Positions 25,583 through 34,353 of a stretch of 64,000 nt of DNA are shown here, in pieces. The notes beneath the pieces were generated by a model. The model did not search any database. It saw only the letters and a list, made by a program, of their open reading frames with translations, and was not told where the DNA came from. The position numbers and the translations under genes are program-made. How positions within the stretch are numbered: the stretch's first letter is position 1; the number at the start of each line of letters is the position of its first letter. The stretch is from Bradyrhizobium sp. CCBAU 051011 (GTDB lineage: Bacteria; Pseudomonadota; Alphaproteobacteria; Rhizobiales; Xanthobacteraceae), in contig NZ_CP022222.1 in the NCBI RefSeq assembly GCF_009930815.1, positions 6,056,501 through 6,120,500 on the forward strand. Direction: 5' to 3'.

Positions 25583-26557
25583 ATGAAACGCCGAGATTTT
25601 CTGGCCGGAAGCGCCGCATGTTCGTTGGTCGCGGTGACAGGCAAGGCGTTCGCGCAGGCCGGGCCGCTGACCAGGATCATCTTTCCGTTTGCGGCCGGCG
25701 GCGGCGGGGATGCGCTTTGCCGGCTGCTGGCGCAGCACATCGCCCCATTGCTCGATCGCAACATCATTGTCGAGAACCGGACCGGCGGCGATGGACTGAT
25801 CGGCATCAAGGCGGTGAAGGGGGCTCCTCCCGACGGCAGCACCATCCTCGTCACCACGGGGCCGACGATGTATCTGCTGCCGATGGTCGAGACCACACCG
25901 AGCTTCGACGCGGCAAAGGATTTCGTTCCGGTCAGCCAGCTCACGCGCTTCGAGTTCTGTGTGTTCGTCGGTACAGCCGTCCCGGCCGACGTCAAGGACT
26001 TCAAGCAGTTCGTCGCCTGGCTGAAAGCCAATCCGGACAAGGCGACGTTCGGCGTGCCCAGCAACGGCACCATTCCGCATTTTACGGGATCTCGGCTCGA
26101 GCAGGCGCTCGGCGTCAAGCTGACCCGCGTGGCCTATCGTGGCAGCGCGCCGATCATCAACGACCTCGTCGGCGGCCATATGCCGTTCGCGATTTCCACG
26201 CTGACCGATGCCATCCCGCAGCATCGCGCCGGCAACGTCCGCATTCTCGCGGTCGGCAGCGCGGCGCGTTCGCCGTTTTTGCCGGAGGCGCCGACCCTGC
26301 GGGAGAGCGGCGTCGATCTGGTGGCGGATGCCTGGTACGGCATGTGGCTGCCGGCAGGCGCTCCGCTGGATTTTGCAAAAAAGCTGAGCGAAGCGGCGGC
26401 CGCCGCGCTCGCCAAGCCGGAGGTCAAGGAAAAGCTCAGCGCCATCGGCCTGATCCCGGTCGGCTCGACGCCGGAAGGCCTGACGAAGGAACTCGCCGCC
26501 AACACCGCCTTCTGGCAGCCGATCGTGAAAGAGACGGGCTACAAGATTACGAATTGA
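25583..26557 (+). CDS. Bug-family (TctC) periplasmic solute-binding protein
   Basis: The 324-residue precursor starts at ATG 25583, five bases after GGAGGAG. MKRRDFLAGSAACSLVA is a signal peptide with a twin-arginine look. The mature protein has Bug signatures: RIIFPFAAGGGGDALCRLLA, VENRTGGDGLIGIKAV, and TFGVPSNGTIPHFTGSRLE. Such proteins bind carboxylates for tripartite tricarboxylate transporters; no tctA or tctB membrane gene is adjacent, so it is an orphan receptor like many in Bradyrhizobium. Ends at a terminator. Confidence 0.93.
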   Translation: MKRRDFLAGSAACSLVAVTGKAFAQAGPLTRIIFPFAAGGGGDALCRLLAQHIAPLLDRNIIVENRTGGDGLIGIKAVKGAPPDGSTILVTTGPTMYLLPMVETTPSFDAAKDFVPVSQLTRFEFCVFVGTAVPADVKDFKQFVAWLKANPDKATFGVPSNGTIPHFTGSRLEQALGVKLTRVAYRGSAPIINDLVGGHMPFAISTLTDAIPQHRAGNVRILAVGSAARSPFLPEAPTLRESGVDLVADAWYGMWLPAGAPLDFAKKLSEAAAAALAKPEVKEKLSAIGLIPVGSTPEGLTKELAANTAFWQPIVKETGYKITN

Positions 26558-26585
26558 GGATAGACGCTCGGCCAATCAGACGAAA

Positions 26586-26614
26586 AAAATGGCCCCCTTG
26601 AAGGGGGCCATTTT
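26586..26614. terminator. Bidirectional terminator
   Basis: AAAATGGCCCCCTT/AAGGGGGCCATTTT forms a 13-bp stem flanked by A and T runs, serving the convergent genes on both sides. Confidence 0.92.
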
Positions 26615-26632
26615 CACTAGTCAGCGTCTTCA

Positions 26633-26878
26633 CTAGTCGTCCCAGTAATGACGCCGGATGACGACGCCTCGGTCGCCATAATAGTTGCGGTGATACCATC
26701 CGCGATGCAGGCCGCGATCGCGTTCATAGAATCCGAAACGGGGACCGCCGTAGTAACGGTCGCCGTAATAGTCCCGATCGCCGCCCACATAGACGCCGAA
26801 TCCGCCTGCGCTTGCGGCCGTGGGCGCACCGACGGCGACAATCGCCAAAGCGGCCAGCACGTAAGCGAGTTTTCTCAT
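26633..26878 (-). CDS. Small exported Tyr/Gly/Arg-rich protein
   Basis: ATG 26878 follows GGAGAGGAAC and opens a signal peptide (MRKLAYVLAALAIVAVGAPTAASA). The mature 57 residues are dense in Tyr, Arg, Asp and Gly (GGDRDYYGDRYYGGPRFGF) and end RRHYWDD. This composition recurs in small rhizobial periplasmic proteins of unknown role. It shares a terminator with the Bug-family gene. Confidence 0.75.
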   Translation of the reverse strand: MRKLAYVLAALAIVAVGAPTAASAGGFGVYVGGDRDYYGDRYYGGPRFGFYERDRGLHRGWYHRNYYGDRGVVIRRHYWDD

Positions 26879-27190
26879 TGTTCCTCTCCACTCGTTGTTA
26901 CCGCGAATAAAACGAATGCCGACGTGGCCTGTTGCAGGGAACACCGAGAAACTTTCTTGAATGCATGTTCACCATCATGGCAATGAATGATCATTGCACC
27001 GATGGCACCGCGATGCGCGCTCGATCTAGGCCGGTGCGGAGTCCAAAAATCTGCTTAAATCCGGAGGTGCATCAAGCATTGACCAAAATCGACCTGGCAT
27101 AGAAGCTTGGCATAGAAGGAGGGTTCCTTGGGCCGTGACGGTAGAGTGACGCACAAGTCGCGTGAAAACCCTGCTGCAGAATAGTTTGTC

Positions 27191-28210
27191 ATGCGACCGA
27201 TCTTCCATCCGAGCCTGGTCAACGGTCGCTACGGCGACCCGACGGTCTATGTGGAGACACTGTTCAAAACGCACAGTGTGCTGTTCGATCTCGGGGAAAT
27301 CGCGTCGCTGTCACCGCGGAAGATACGACGCGTCGATCGGATCTTCGTCTCGCATGCGCATATCGATCATTTCGTTGGCTTCGATCATCTGCTCCGCTTG
27401 CTCGTGGGACAGGAGAAAACCATGCATCTTTACGGCCCGGCCGGCTTTGCCGAGCGTGTCTTTCACAAGCTTCAGGCCTATCGATGGAATCTGGTCGAAA
27501 GCTACGGCGCCGATCTGGTCTTTGTGGTCAGCGAACTTGAGACGCCGAACTCCATCTCGACCAGGCAGTTCCGGTTGAAGACGGCTTTTGCCGCGGAACC
27601 GCCAGTGTCGAAGACAATTCTTGACGGCGTCCTATGTGACGAGCGGGCCTGCCGCGTCTCAGCCGCTATCCTCGAGCATGGCACGCCTTGCCTCGGCTTT
27701 GCCCTGCAGGAAGCGGCCCATGTCAACATCTGGAAAAATCGACTATCCGAGCGCGGGCTTCCGGTCGGTCCGTGGCTGCAGTGGCTCAAGCAGGCGGTTG
27801 TGGAAGGCCGTTCGGACGATCATTTGATACGGATCGATGGTGCGGCAGCTTCGGGCGATCGCCTCGAGCGGCTTGGGTGCCTGCGTGACCTCCTGACGGT
27901 CACCGCCGGCCAGAAAATTGCCTATGTTACGGATGTTGCCGATACCCCGGCCAATCGCGCCGCCATTGTGGCGCTCGTTCAGAATGCGGACATCCTCTTC
28001 ATTGAGGCGGCATTCGCGGGAACGGATGCCGCGTTGGCGAGGGACCGGGCCCACCTTACAACGGCGGCTGCCGGAGAAATTGCGCGGGAAGCCAATGTGC
28101 GCCGCGTCGAGCCGTTTCACTTCTCTCCGCGCTACGCGGGAGACGAGGTGCGGATGCTGGCCGAGGTGATGACGGCGTTCGGGGATCCTGCATCCGACGC
28201 AAAAACCTGA
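27191..28210 (+). CDS. RNase Z-like metallo-beta-lactamase-fold hydrolase
   Basis: The 339-residue protein shows the metal site SHAHIDH (H55, H57, D59, H60), a later GTPCLGFAL strand, the Asp in YVTDVADT, DILFIEAAFAG, and RVEPFHFSPRYAG with a C-terminal His, the order seen in RNase Z/ElaC. Such enzymes cleave tRNA 3' trailers or act as phosphodiesterases. A housekeeping RNase Z cannot be confirmed here because the flexible arm typical of RNase Z is not obvious. It is followed after eight bases by a CapA-like gene, so they form an operon. Confidence 0.82.
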   Translation: MRPIFHPSLVNGRYGDPTVYVETLFKTHSVLFDLGEIASLSPRKIRRVDRIFVSHAHIDHFVGFDHLLRLLVGQEKTMHLYGPAGFAERVFHKLQAYRWNLVESYGADLVFVVSELETPNSISTRQFRLKTAFAAEPPVSKTILDGVLCDERACRVSAAILEHGTPCLGFALQEAAHVNIWKNRLSERGLPVGPWLQWLKQAVVEGRSDDHLIRIDGAAASGDRLERLGCLRDLLTVTAGQKIAYVTDVADTPANRAAIVALVQNADILFIEAAFAGTDAALARDRAHLTTAAAGEIAREANVRRVEPFHFSPRYAGDEVRMLAEVMTAFGDPASDAKT

Positions 28211-28218
28211 GCGGTTTC

Positions 28219-29367
28219 ATGCTCGAGGAAAGACATTTGCCGGCTAAGCATCGGAAATGGGTGCGGCTCTTTCTGTGCGGCGATGTCATGTGCGGCCGCG
28301 GCATCGACCAGGTGTTGGCGCACCCCTGCAGCCCCGAGATTTACGAACACTACCTGCGATCGGCGGAGGAATACGTGCTGCTCGCCGAGCAGGCGAACGG
28401 GCCCATTCCGCGGCGCAACGGGCCCTCCTACGTTTGGGGCGCCGCACTGGGCCAGTTGGAACGCATGCAGCCGGATGCGCGGATCATCAATCTGGAAACG
28501 GCTGTGACCCGCAGCAACGACCGCGTGAACAAGGGAATTAACTACCGCATGAGCCCCGAGAATGCAGAATGTCTCGCGGCGGCCGGGATCGACTGCTGTG
28601 TATTGGCCAACAACCATGTGCTCGATTGGGGCCGCGCCGGCTTGCTGGAGACGCTGACCACCTTGCAGAAACTCAACGTCAAGGCGACGGGCGCAGGACG
28701 CAACGATCATGAAGCGCGCGCACCCGCGGTGCTGATGCTTGGCAAAGTGCGGCTCTTGATCTTTTCGTTTGGATCGACATCGAGCGGCATCCCTCTCGAA
28801 TGGGCCGCGACGTCAGACGCGCCAGGCGTCAACCTGCTGCCTGACCTCTCTGAGACGAATGCGTCTGACGTCGCCGACCAGGTCATGGCGATCAGGAGGC
28901 CGGGCGATCTCGTCGTCGTTTCAATCCATTGGGGATCCAATTGGGGCTATCACATTCCCCATGAGCAGCAAATTCTGGCCCGTGCTCTCATCGACAAGGC
29001 AGGCGTGTCGATCGTTCACGGGCATTCTTCGCATCATCCGCGAGCGCTCGAAATTTATCGAGACCGCCTCATTCTGTATGGCTGCGGTGATTTCCTGAAC
29101 GATTATGAAGGCATCGGTGGTTACGAGCGCTACCGCGACGACCTTGCCTTGATGTATTTCGCCGACCTGGATCCGACGAGCGGAAGCCTTCATGCGCTCA
29201 AACTGGTTCCACTGCAGATCAAGAACTTTCGTCTCTCCATTCCAACGTGGCGGGACATCGAATGGATCCAGCAGACCCTGGATGGGAAATGTCAGCAGTT
29301 TGGAACAAGGGTCGTTCTTGATTCCGAACGGCAGCTTGTCGTTGTCGGCCCTGGGGCAGGGACCTAA
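28219..29367 (+). CDS. CapA-family (poly-gamma-glutamate/metallophosphatase fold) protein
   Basis: The 382-residue product has the CapA metallophosphoesterase pattern in order: FLCGDVMCGRGI, IINLETAVTRSNDR, VLANNHVLDWGRAGL, VVSIHWGSNWGYHIPHEQ and IVHGHSSHHPRALE. CapA of Bacillus is involved in export of poly-gamma-glutamate, but most cytoplasmic relatives have unknown substrates. No signal peptide or membrane anchor is visible, so it is probably cytoplasmic. It is coupled to the RNase Z-like gene eight bases upstream; no capB/capC synthase genes are present. Confidence 0.85.
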   Translation: MLEERHLPAKHRKWVRLFLCGDVMCGRGIDQVLAHPCSPEIYEHYLRSAEEYVLLAEQANGPIPRRNGPSYVWGAALGQLERMQPDARIINLETAVTRSNDRVNKGINYRMSPENAECLAAAGIDCCVLANNHVLDWGRAGLLETLTTLQKLNVKATGAGRNDHEARAPAVLMLGKVRLLIFSFGSTSSGIPLEWAATSDAPGVNLLPDLSETNASDVADQVMAIRRPGDLVVVSIHWGSNWGYHIPHEQQILARALIDKAGVSIVHGHSSHHPRALEIYRDRLILYGCGDFLNDYEGIGGYERYRDDLALMYFADLDPTSGSLHALKLVPLQIKNFRLSIPTWRDIEWIQQTLDGKCQQFGTRVVLDSERQLVVVGPGAGT

Positions 29368-29479
29368 CTCTGGTCACAAGCCGGCGTCGCAGCATCGAAC
29401 CAAGGAGCGACCGGCCAAACGAAGCCCTTACCCCAGTTGATCAGCTGGTCCGTTATCTTCAAGGCGCCGCAGGCGCCAC

Positions 29480-29665
29480 TCACCGAGCGCCGAGGTCTTC
29501 GCCGACGATGAGCTTCGGATGAAGGTCTGGTGTTGATCGGCCCGACGAGAGCGTCTGGCTGACTTCGACGATGCGCCCTTGGGCATCGCGCTCGACGCTC
29601 GCCTGAGCCGGCGCTGCATTCTGGTCGCCCGCCAACAGCTTTTCCAACCAGCTGAAAATTGACAC
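29480..29665 (-). CDS. Small hypothetical protein
   Basis: A 61-residue frame from GTG 29665, with GGGAGG five bases upstream, encodes MSIFSWLEKLLAGDQNAAPA, then ERDAQGRIVEVSQTLSS and an acidic end. It looks soluble. The good ribosome site supports it. A sulfatase-like C-terminal relic ends 18 bases upstream. Function is unknown. Confidence 0.55.
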   Translation of the reverse strand: MSIFSWLEKLLAGDQNAAPAQASVERDAQGRIVEVSQTLSSGRSTPDLHPKLIVGEDLGAR

Positions 29666-29682
29666 ATTTGCCTCCCGGGATC

Positions 29683-29727
29683 TTATGGCTTCATCCCGAT
29701 CTTCTCCCTGATCGCGGAGTTGGGAGC
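29683..29727 (-). pseudogene. Possible relic of a sulfatase C-terminus
   Basis: The reverse frame just before a TAA at 29683-29685 reads SAIREKIGMKP, against GAIRERIGIKP at the end of the sulfatase gene (34354). The stop is shared in position. Upstream codons do not match, so only the tail would survive. It may be chance. Confidence 0.3.
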
Positions 29728-30077
29728 GTCACGTCCGAGCGATTGCGCTGGTGCTTGGCGTCGCGGGTAATGCGTGTAGTCACGAGACGGTCAGGACTGC
29801 TCGGCTGAACGGCAACACCTGCGGGAAATTATCGCATGGGTGCCGGTTCCCCAGACAGGTACGGTGCTAATCGCCTGAATTACTACATGATTTGTCAATG
29901 CTGGTATTCGCGCGCACGCGATGGGCTGCGAAATGTGCCGCGCGCTTTGACTTGATGATGATTCCCGGGTTTAGCTACCCTAATTTCTCTGATGGGAGTT
30001 GGCCATCGAAGCAGGTGCGCCGGGTTTTCGGTTGACCCATCTGGCCGCATCTGCTGACAGCAGGGGATGAGCACCGC
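29728..30077. other. Intergenic region, nothing recognised
   Basis: About 350 bases with lower GC near 29860-29990 and no convincing ORF or hairpin terminator. It should contain the promoter of the Mpo1-like/epimerase/ICMT operon. Confidence 0.4.
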
Positions 30078-30590
30078 ATGGGTTCATATTTTCGGCGGCA
30101 GCTTGCGGATTACGTTGAATATCATCGTGACCCCTGGAACTGCGCGATGCATGTCTTCGGCATCGTGTTCCTGTTCCTGGCCGCTATCCTTCCGCTCAGC
30201 CTGTGGCCGATCACGGTATTCGGGATTCAGACCAGTGCGGCAACCATCGCTGTCATACCGGTGCTAGTCTATTGGTTGTTGCTCGACTTCGCGCTTGGCG
30301 CCGGGATCCTTGCAGCCGCGGTCGTGTTGCTCTCAACCGCTGCCGTGATCGTTGGTCATACGACGACTGTCGGCATGTGGTCACTTGCGGCCGTCCTCAT
30401 TGTTGTCGGCGTCGCATCGCAGATTATTGGGCACCGCGTGTTCGAGGGGCGGCAGCCGGCGCTGGTCGACAATCCGACCCACCTGTTGCTGGGCCCAATG
30501 TTCGTCATGGCGAAGCTGTTTATCGCGTTGGGCTTTCGGCGCGATCTCGCCATCATCATCCAAGGGCAGCCGCAAGGTGCTGCATCTTGA
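30078..30590 (+). CDS. Mpo1-like (DUF962) membrane protein
   Basis: The 170-residue protein has an N-terminal YVEYHRDPWNCAMHVFGI, with the paired His of the DUF962/Mpo1 family, four membrane segments, and a C-terminal SQIIGHRVFEGRQPALVDN repeating the metal-binding His pattern. Yeast Mpo1 is an Fe2+ dioxygenase that alpha-oxidises 2-hydroxy fatty acids in phytosphingosine breakdown. The product should be in the inner membrane. It is the first of three genes with 33- and 27-base gaps, suggesting one lipid-directed operon. Confidence 0.85.
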   Translation: MGSYFRRQLADYVEYHRDPWNCAMHVFGIVFLFLAAILPLSLWPITVFGIQTSAATIAVIPVLVYWLLLDFALGAGILAAAVVLLSTAAVIVGHTTTVGMWSLAAVLIVVGVASQIIGHRVFEGRQPALVDNPTHLLLGPMFVMAKLFIALGFRRDLAIIIQGQPQGAAS

Positions 30591-30623
30591 TCGCGGATAG
30601 TTCAGCTCGAGTGCACCTGTAGC

Positions 30624-31673
30624 ATGACGCGCATACTGGTCACAGGCGGTAGTGGATTCATCGGGAAGCACCTCGTCTCGGCGCTTATCGCGCGGGGTCG
30701 GCAGGTGAGGGTGCTCGATCTTCAGCCACTGCCTCGCGCATTGGCGCAGGTCGAGTCTGTCAGGGGATCGGTGCTTGATCGGGACCTGGTGGACCGCGCG
30801 ATGGACGGGGTCGACGAGGTCTATCACCTGGCTGGCCTGCCGGGGATGTGGATGCCGCGCAAGGCCGATTTTCACACCGTCAATTTCGGTGGCACCGAGA
30901 TCGTCATTGAGACGGCGCGCAAGCGCGGCATAAAGCGCTTCCTGCACTGCTCGACGGAATCCATTCTATTCCGTGCCTCGCCATCGATGGCTCCTGTCGA
31001 TGACGATGCGTTGCTGCCGGACGACATGCCGGGTCCATACACGCGCTCAAAAATGCTCGCCGACCGGTTCGCGATGGAGGCGGCCGCATCCGGGTACCCG
31101 GTCGTTATCGGCTGTCCCACCATGCCCGTTGGGCCCTATGACCACAACGTTACCCCGCCAACGGCGATGCTCCGGTATTTTCTCAACCGACGCCTTCAAT
31201 TGCATCTTGATTTTGTCGTGAACCTCGTCGATGTGCGCGACGCCGCCGAAGGGCTGATCCTGGCGATGGAGCGCGGACGCGCCGGACATCGCTACGTGCT
31301 CGGTGGCGAAAGCATACCGCTAAGACGCGTTCTCGAACTCATGGCTGAGGTCAGCGGCCGTCGCGTCCGGTGCATTCACGTGAACGGCAAGATCGCCGAA
31401 ATGGTCACTGCAACGCTGGAGTTCATCTCCGATCACGTGACGCGCCGGCCTCCGTCCGGTACGGCCGAAGGCGTTCGTATCGCATTGCGGGCGGGGGCGT
31501 TGTCGATCGAAAGAGCGCAACGAGAGCTGGGCTATGCGCCGGGTCCCGTAGAACCCGTATTGCGTGAAACCATTGCGCATCTGCTTGATGCCGGCAACAA
31601 TCAACCTGAATGGGACTCAGCGCCGAGTGCTCGCTCTCGACCGTTTCACGTCGAGCGCCGGCTCGGCGGTTGA
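30624..31673 (+). CDS. NAD-dependent epimerase/dehydratase (3-beta-HSD/DFR-like)
   Basis: The 349-residue protein has the Rossmann motif TGGSGFIGKHL (residues 7-17), the VYHLAG strand, the Ser in LHCSTES, and the catalytic YTRSK near residue 138. The C-terminal part (VVNLVDVRDAAEGL, then a long helix) fits extended short-chain dehydrogenases acting on sterol-like or polyketide ketones, such as 3-beta-hydroxysteroid dehydrogenases and dihydroflavonol reductases, or the hopanoid-linked HpnA. Between an Mpo1-like and an ICMT-like gene a lipid substrate is plausible. Confidence 0.85.
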   Translation: MTRILVTGGSGFIGKHLVSALIARGRQVRVLDLQPLPRALAQVESVRGSVLDRDLVDRAMDGVDEVYHLAGLPGMWMPRKADFHTVNFGGTEIVIETARKRGIKRFLHCSTESILFRASPSMAPVDDDALLPDDMPGPYTRSKMLADRFAMEAAASGYPVVIGCPTMPVGPYDHNVTPPTAMLRYFLNRRLQLHLDFVVNLVDVRDAAEGLILAMERGRAGHRYVLGGESIPLRRVLELMAEVSGRRVRCIHVNGKIAEMVTATLEFISDHVTRRPPSGTAEGVRIALRAGALSIERAQRELGYAPGPVEPVLRETIAHLLDAGNNQPEWDSAPSARSRPFHVERRLGG

Positions 31674-31700
31674 TCCCTTCGTTTAAGGCGGTCCACAAAC

Positions 31701-32312
31701 ATGCAATGGTTTACTTTCGCCTTGAGTGGCTGGACCACGACCTGGCCCACACAATTGCTCGCCATCATCTGGATTTTGTGGGTCATCAGCTGGGTCGTCG
31801 CATCGTTCTGGTCCGGGCAGACCAAAAAGAATGTGATGAGCTCGGACTCGCTCAAGTACCGCTCTCTCATTTACATGGGAGCGACTCTCTTCTTGCCTTT
31901 GACCGGCAAGCTCCTGGGGGAAACGCCGCTCTGGCAGTTTGGCAATTTCGGCGTCTATGTGCTGGCGTGCCTTGTTCTGGCGGGGATCTCGTTCACCTGG
32001 TGGGGGAGAATTCATCTCGGACGTTTCTGGTCGAACGCGATCACGCACAAGGAAGGCCATCAGGTCATTGACACCGGGCCCTATGGCATGGTGCGCCATC
32101 CGATCTATACGGGGCTTATCGCCGGGATGCTGGTGACGGGTATCGCGGTCGGAACTGTGACTGCGATGCTGGGTGCGGCGCTGATCTCGCTCGGGATGGG
32201 GTTGAAGGCGCGCATGGAGGAGGGCTTCCTCACGGCAGAACTCGGTGCGGATGCCTATGGATCGTATTGCCGTCGCGTCCCGATGCTGATTCCGTTCCTG
32301 CGGCCGACCTGA
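31701..32312 (+). CDS. Isoprenylcysteine carboxyl methyltransferase-family protein
   Basis: The 203-residue protein has four to five membrane segments and the ICMT/PEMT signature in the C-terminal half: WWGRIHLGRFWSNAITHKEGHQVIDTGPYGMVRHPIY, in outline, then E of RMEEGFL. These enzymes transfer a methyl group from S-adenosylmethionine to lipid or prenyl-cysteine targets in the inner membrane; bacteria lack prenylated proteins, so a lipid target is more likely. It ends the three-gene operon. Confidence 0.85.
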   Translation: MQWFTFALSGWTTTWPTQLLAIIWILWVISWVVASFWSGQTKKNVMSSDSLKYRSLIYMGATLFLPLTGKLLGETPLWQFGNFGVYVLACLVLAGISFTWWGRIHLGRFWSNAITHKEGHQVIDTGPYGMVRHPIYTGLIAGMLVTGIAVGTVTAMLGAALISLGMGLKARMEEGFLTAELGADAYGSYCRRVPMLIPFLRPT

Positions 32313-32330
32313 CGCTGCAACATCTGCAAT

Positions 32331-33275
32331 CTATCGTTTCGGTCGCGGTGCCGGTGATGTCGCGACAGGTGGCACAAGACGGCGCGGAATCAGGACGCGC
32401 TGGCCAACTGACAGCGGTGCACTGTCCGAATACTGATTGGCCTGGGTCAGCGACCACAGCGGTACGTGGTTAAGCGCCGCAAGCCTCTGCAAGGTATCGC
32501 CCGAACGGGCGAATTGCTGCGTGCCGCTGTCCCACAGCTCCAGCGGGGCATCGGGAGGAACGACGTAGCGCAGCGGCAGCGCCTCTCCCTTGGGCGGCAA
32601 AGGCGTCGCCGGAAGCTGTGCAATTGCCGTCACCAATTGCTCGTGGACGGAATCCATCTTGTCGATGTTGATGTGGGTGACTTCCTCGTGCTGCTTCAGA
32701 TCGAAGCTGGCGTAGTGACCCTGGTAACCCTGCTCCGCCACCACGTCGCCGCCGCCCAAGACGCTGTCGGACAGGAAAATGTTGATGAAGCGCTCGACGT
32801 TCAGCGGCACCTTCGGGCTTGCGTGAGCAGGATCGATGGTGACCACCAGGCTTACCGAGATGTTTTCGGATTTCAGAATCCCGGCGAAGGTCAAGGCGCA
32901 CAGTCCGCCCATCGAATGACCGATCAGGACGATCGGCGCAGCATTGTCACGGTAATCGCGGATAGCCTGATCTGCGATCAGCCGGCAAATGGTGAATTCA
33001 TAGACGTCGGCCCGAATACCGGCTTCCTGGAGGCGCTTGGTCAGGCGGTCCATTCCGCGCGAAAAGATCGGACCGAGCGCGCCCCGGAACAGATAGACGC
33101 GCGCCTGCGGCTGGGTCGCGGCCGGAGGCGCATCAGGAGCGACCGTCGCGACAGCAGGGGCCGTGCGTGCGACCGGATCGGCCACCGCCAGATTGCAAGC
33201 AGCCGACAAGATGCAGGCGGAAAGGGCCGTACGGATCATCACCGCCGCAACCTGCGTCGGACTTGTCATGCACAT
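32331..33275 (-). CDS. Exported alpha/beta hydrolase with C-terminal LysM domain
   Basis: The 314-residue precursor has a signal peptide (to about residue 32). The hydrolase part begins ARVYLFRGALGPIFSRGMDR and carries IVLIGHSMGGLCALTF with the nucleophile Ser. A LysM-like module closes the protein (FARSGDTLQRLAALNHVP ... SVGQRVLIP), a fold that binds peptidoglycan or chitin. The protein thus looks anchored to the wall with an esterase or lipase-type head. A paralogue without LysM lies directly upstream on the same strand. GTG or other starts are possible; the listed ATG is the first. Confidence 0.8.
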   Translation of the reverse strand: MCMTSPTQVAAVMIRTALSACILSAACNLAVADPVARTAPAVATVAPDAPPAATQPQARVYLFRGALGPIFSRGMDRLTKRLQEAGIRADVYEFTICRLIADQAIRDYRDNAAPIVLIGHSMGGLCALTFAGILKSENISVSLVVTIDPAHASPKVPLNVERFINIFLSDSVLGGGDVVAEQGYQGHYASFDLKQHEEVTHINIDKMDSVHEQLVTAIAQLPATPLPPKGEALPLRYVVPPDAPLELWDSGTQQFARSGDTLQRLAALNHVPLWSLTQANQYSDSAPLSVGQRVLIPRRLVPPVATSPAPRPKR

Positions 33276-33406
33276 TCCGCTCGCGATTTGGGCGTAAGGC
33301 TACGCCTGACCCTGAATGCCGGCCGGCCGCGCCACCCGACGCTCTCGGGGTGATCTATCGTCGAGAAATCGGCAGAATTTGCGGCGCTTCAGCGACGGCG
33401 TTTGTA

Positions 33407-34162
33407 CTACTGGCGTACCGCTGCGGCGCGTGCCGCGCCTGATCTTGACGCGTCTGCCGCTCCAGGCTGCCGCGGCTTCGGCGCCCTCGAAGCCGGTGCG
33501 GATCGGCCGAACACGACTGCGTCGATCTCGCTGATCACCTTCCGCTGCATGATCTGGTTCTTTTCGATGGACATGTGCCCGACGCCGGGAACGTTCTGCA
33601 CATTGATATTCTCGAGCTTGCCCTGGAACTGCGCGGTCTTCGCAACCGGCTCGCCATTGCCGTTGGCGATGTAGAAGTTGACGTAGCGTCCCACGCGCCC
33701 CGACAGCCTGGTGCGGAACACCGAATCCAGGCCGATGGCCAGCTTCACAGGAGCGCCGAGCTGATCCAGCTTGGCGACCATGTCGGGCAGTGCAGTCGCA
33801 CCCGAGGAATGGCCGACCAGAATGATCGTCTTGATCCGGCCGCTCTTGTACGCGATGGCGGCTTCGTCGGCGAGCGATGACCACGAGGCGAAGTTCGCGA
33901 CTGTGACCGGGATACCCTGCGCGCGCAGTTGTGCCGCAATGTCATCAAGCCCCAGCGAAAAAATATTGAGCACGCCGCGGAGCAGATAGACGTGAGCAGT
34001 CGAGGCTGCCGACGCGGTACTCGGCGCTGCCAGCGTTGGACTTGCGCCGATCGGCAGGAGCAGCAGAAACGCAATCGCGATCGCATGCAGTCGACGCCAC
34101 GATGCCCGGCGGGAAAAGGATGACCAGCCGATAGATCCGATATTGCCGCGATAGGGCTTCAT
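33407..34162 (-). CDS. Exported alpha/beta hydrolase, paralogue of the LysM hydrolase
   Basis: I chose ATG 34162 (MKPYRGNIG), after GAGG; a longer frame to 34255 adds Arg-rich residues. The 251-residue precursor has a signal peptide ending SPTLAAP. The body starts AHVYLLRGVLNIFSLGLDDI, closely matching its neighbour, and has the elbow IILVGHSSGATALPDM and a possible catalytic His in VPGVGHMSI. The C-terminus is an Ala/Arg/Pro-rich tail. The pair probably arose by duplication; the substrate is unknown. Confidence 0.8.
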   Translation of the reverse strand: MKPYRGNIGSIGWSSFSRRASWRRLHAIAIAFLLLLPIGASPTLAAPSTASAASTAHVYLLRGVLNIFSLGLDDIAAQLRAQGIPVTVANFASWSSLADEAAIAYKSGRIKTIILVGHSSGATALPDMVAKLDQLGAPVKLAIGLDSVFRTRLSGRVGRYVNFYIANGNGEPVAKTAQFQGKLENINVQNVPGVGHMSIEKNQIMQRKVISEIDAVVFGRSAPASRAPKPRQPGAADASRSGAARAAAVRQ

Positions 34163-34353
34163 TGCGCGCCTCAAGGGGACTGCAAGGTGTTTCGCCGGGC
34201 GACCGTAGCGCCCGGGCGCTCGGAACCGCAATAAACGTGGCGTGAGCGGCCGCAATTTACCAACACGACGTGTCGCCGCCGCAACACCGAGGCGCCTCGA
34301 TGGTTTTGCCAGGCGCCCGGAGCAGAATAATTGGCGCGTGCGGGGCCGGTCGC

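Noticed and set aside
25583..26557. Start of a tripartite tricarboxylate transporter operon
   Set aside because: Only the binding protein is present; a terminator follows and no TctA or TctB-like membrane gene is adjacent.
29428..29667. Alternative 79-codon frame from ATG 29667
   Set aside because: Its product is Arg/Ser/Cys-rich; the GTG frame at 29665 has better SD spacing and protein-like sequence.
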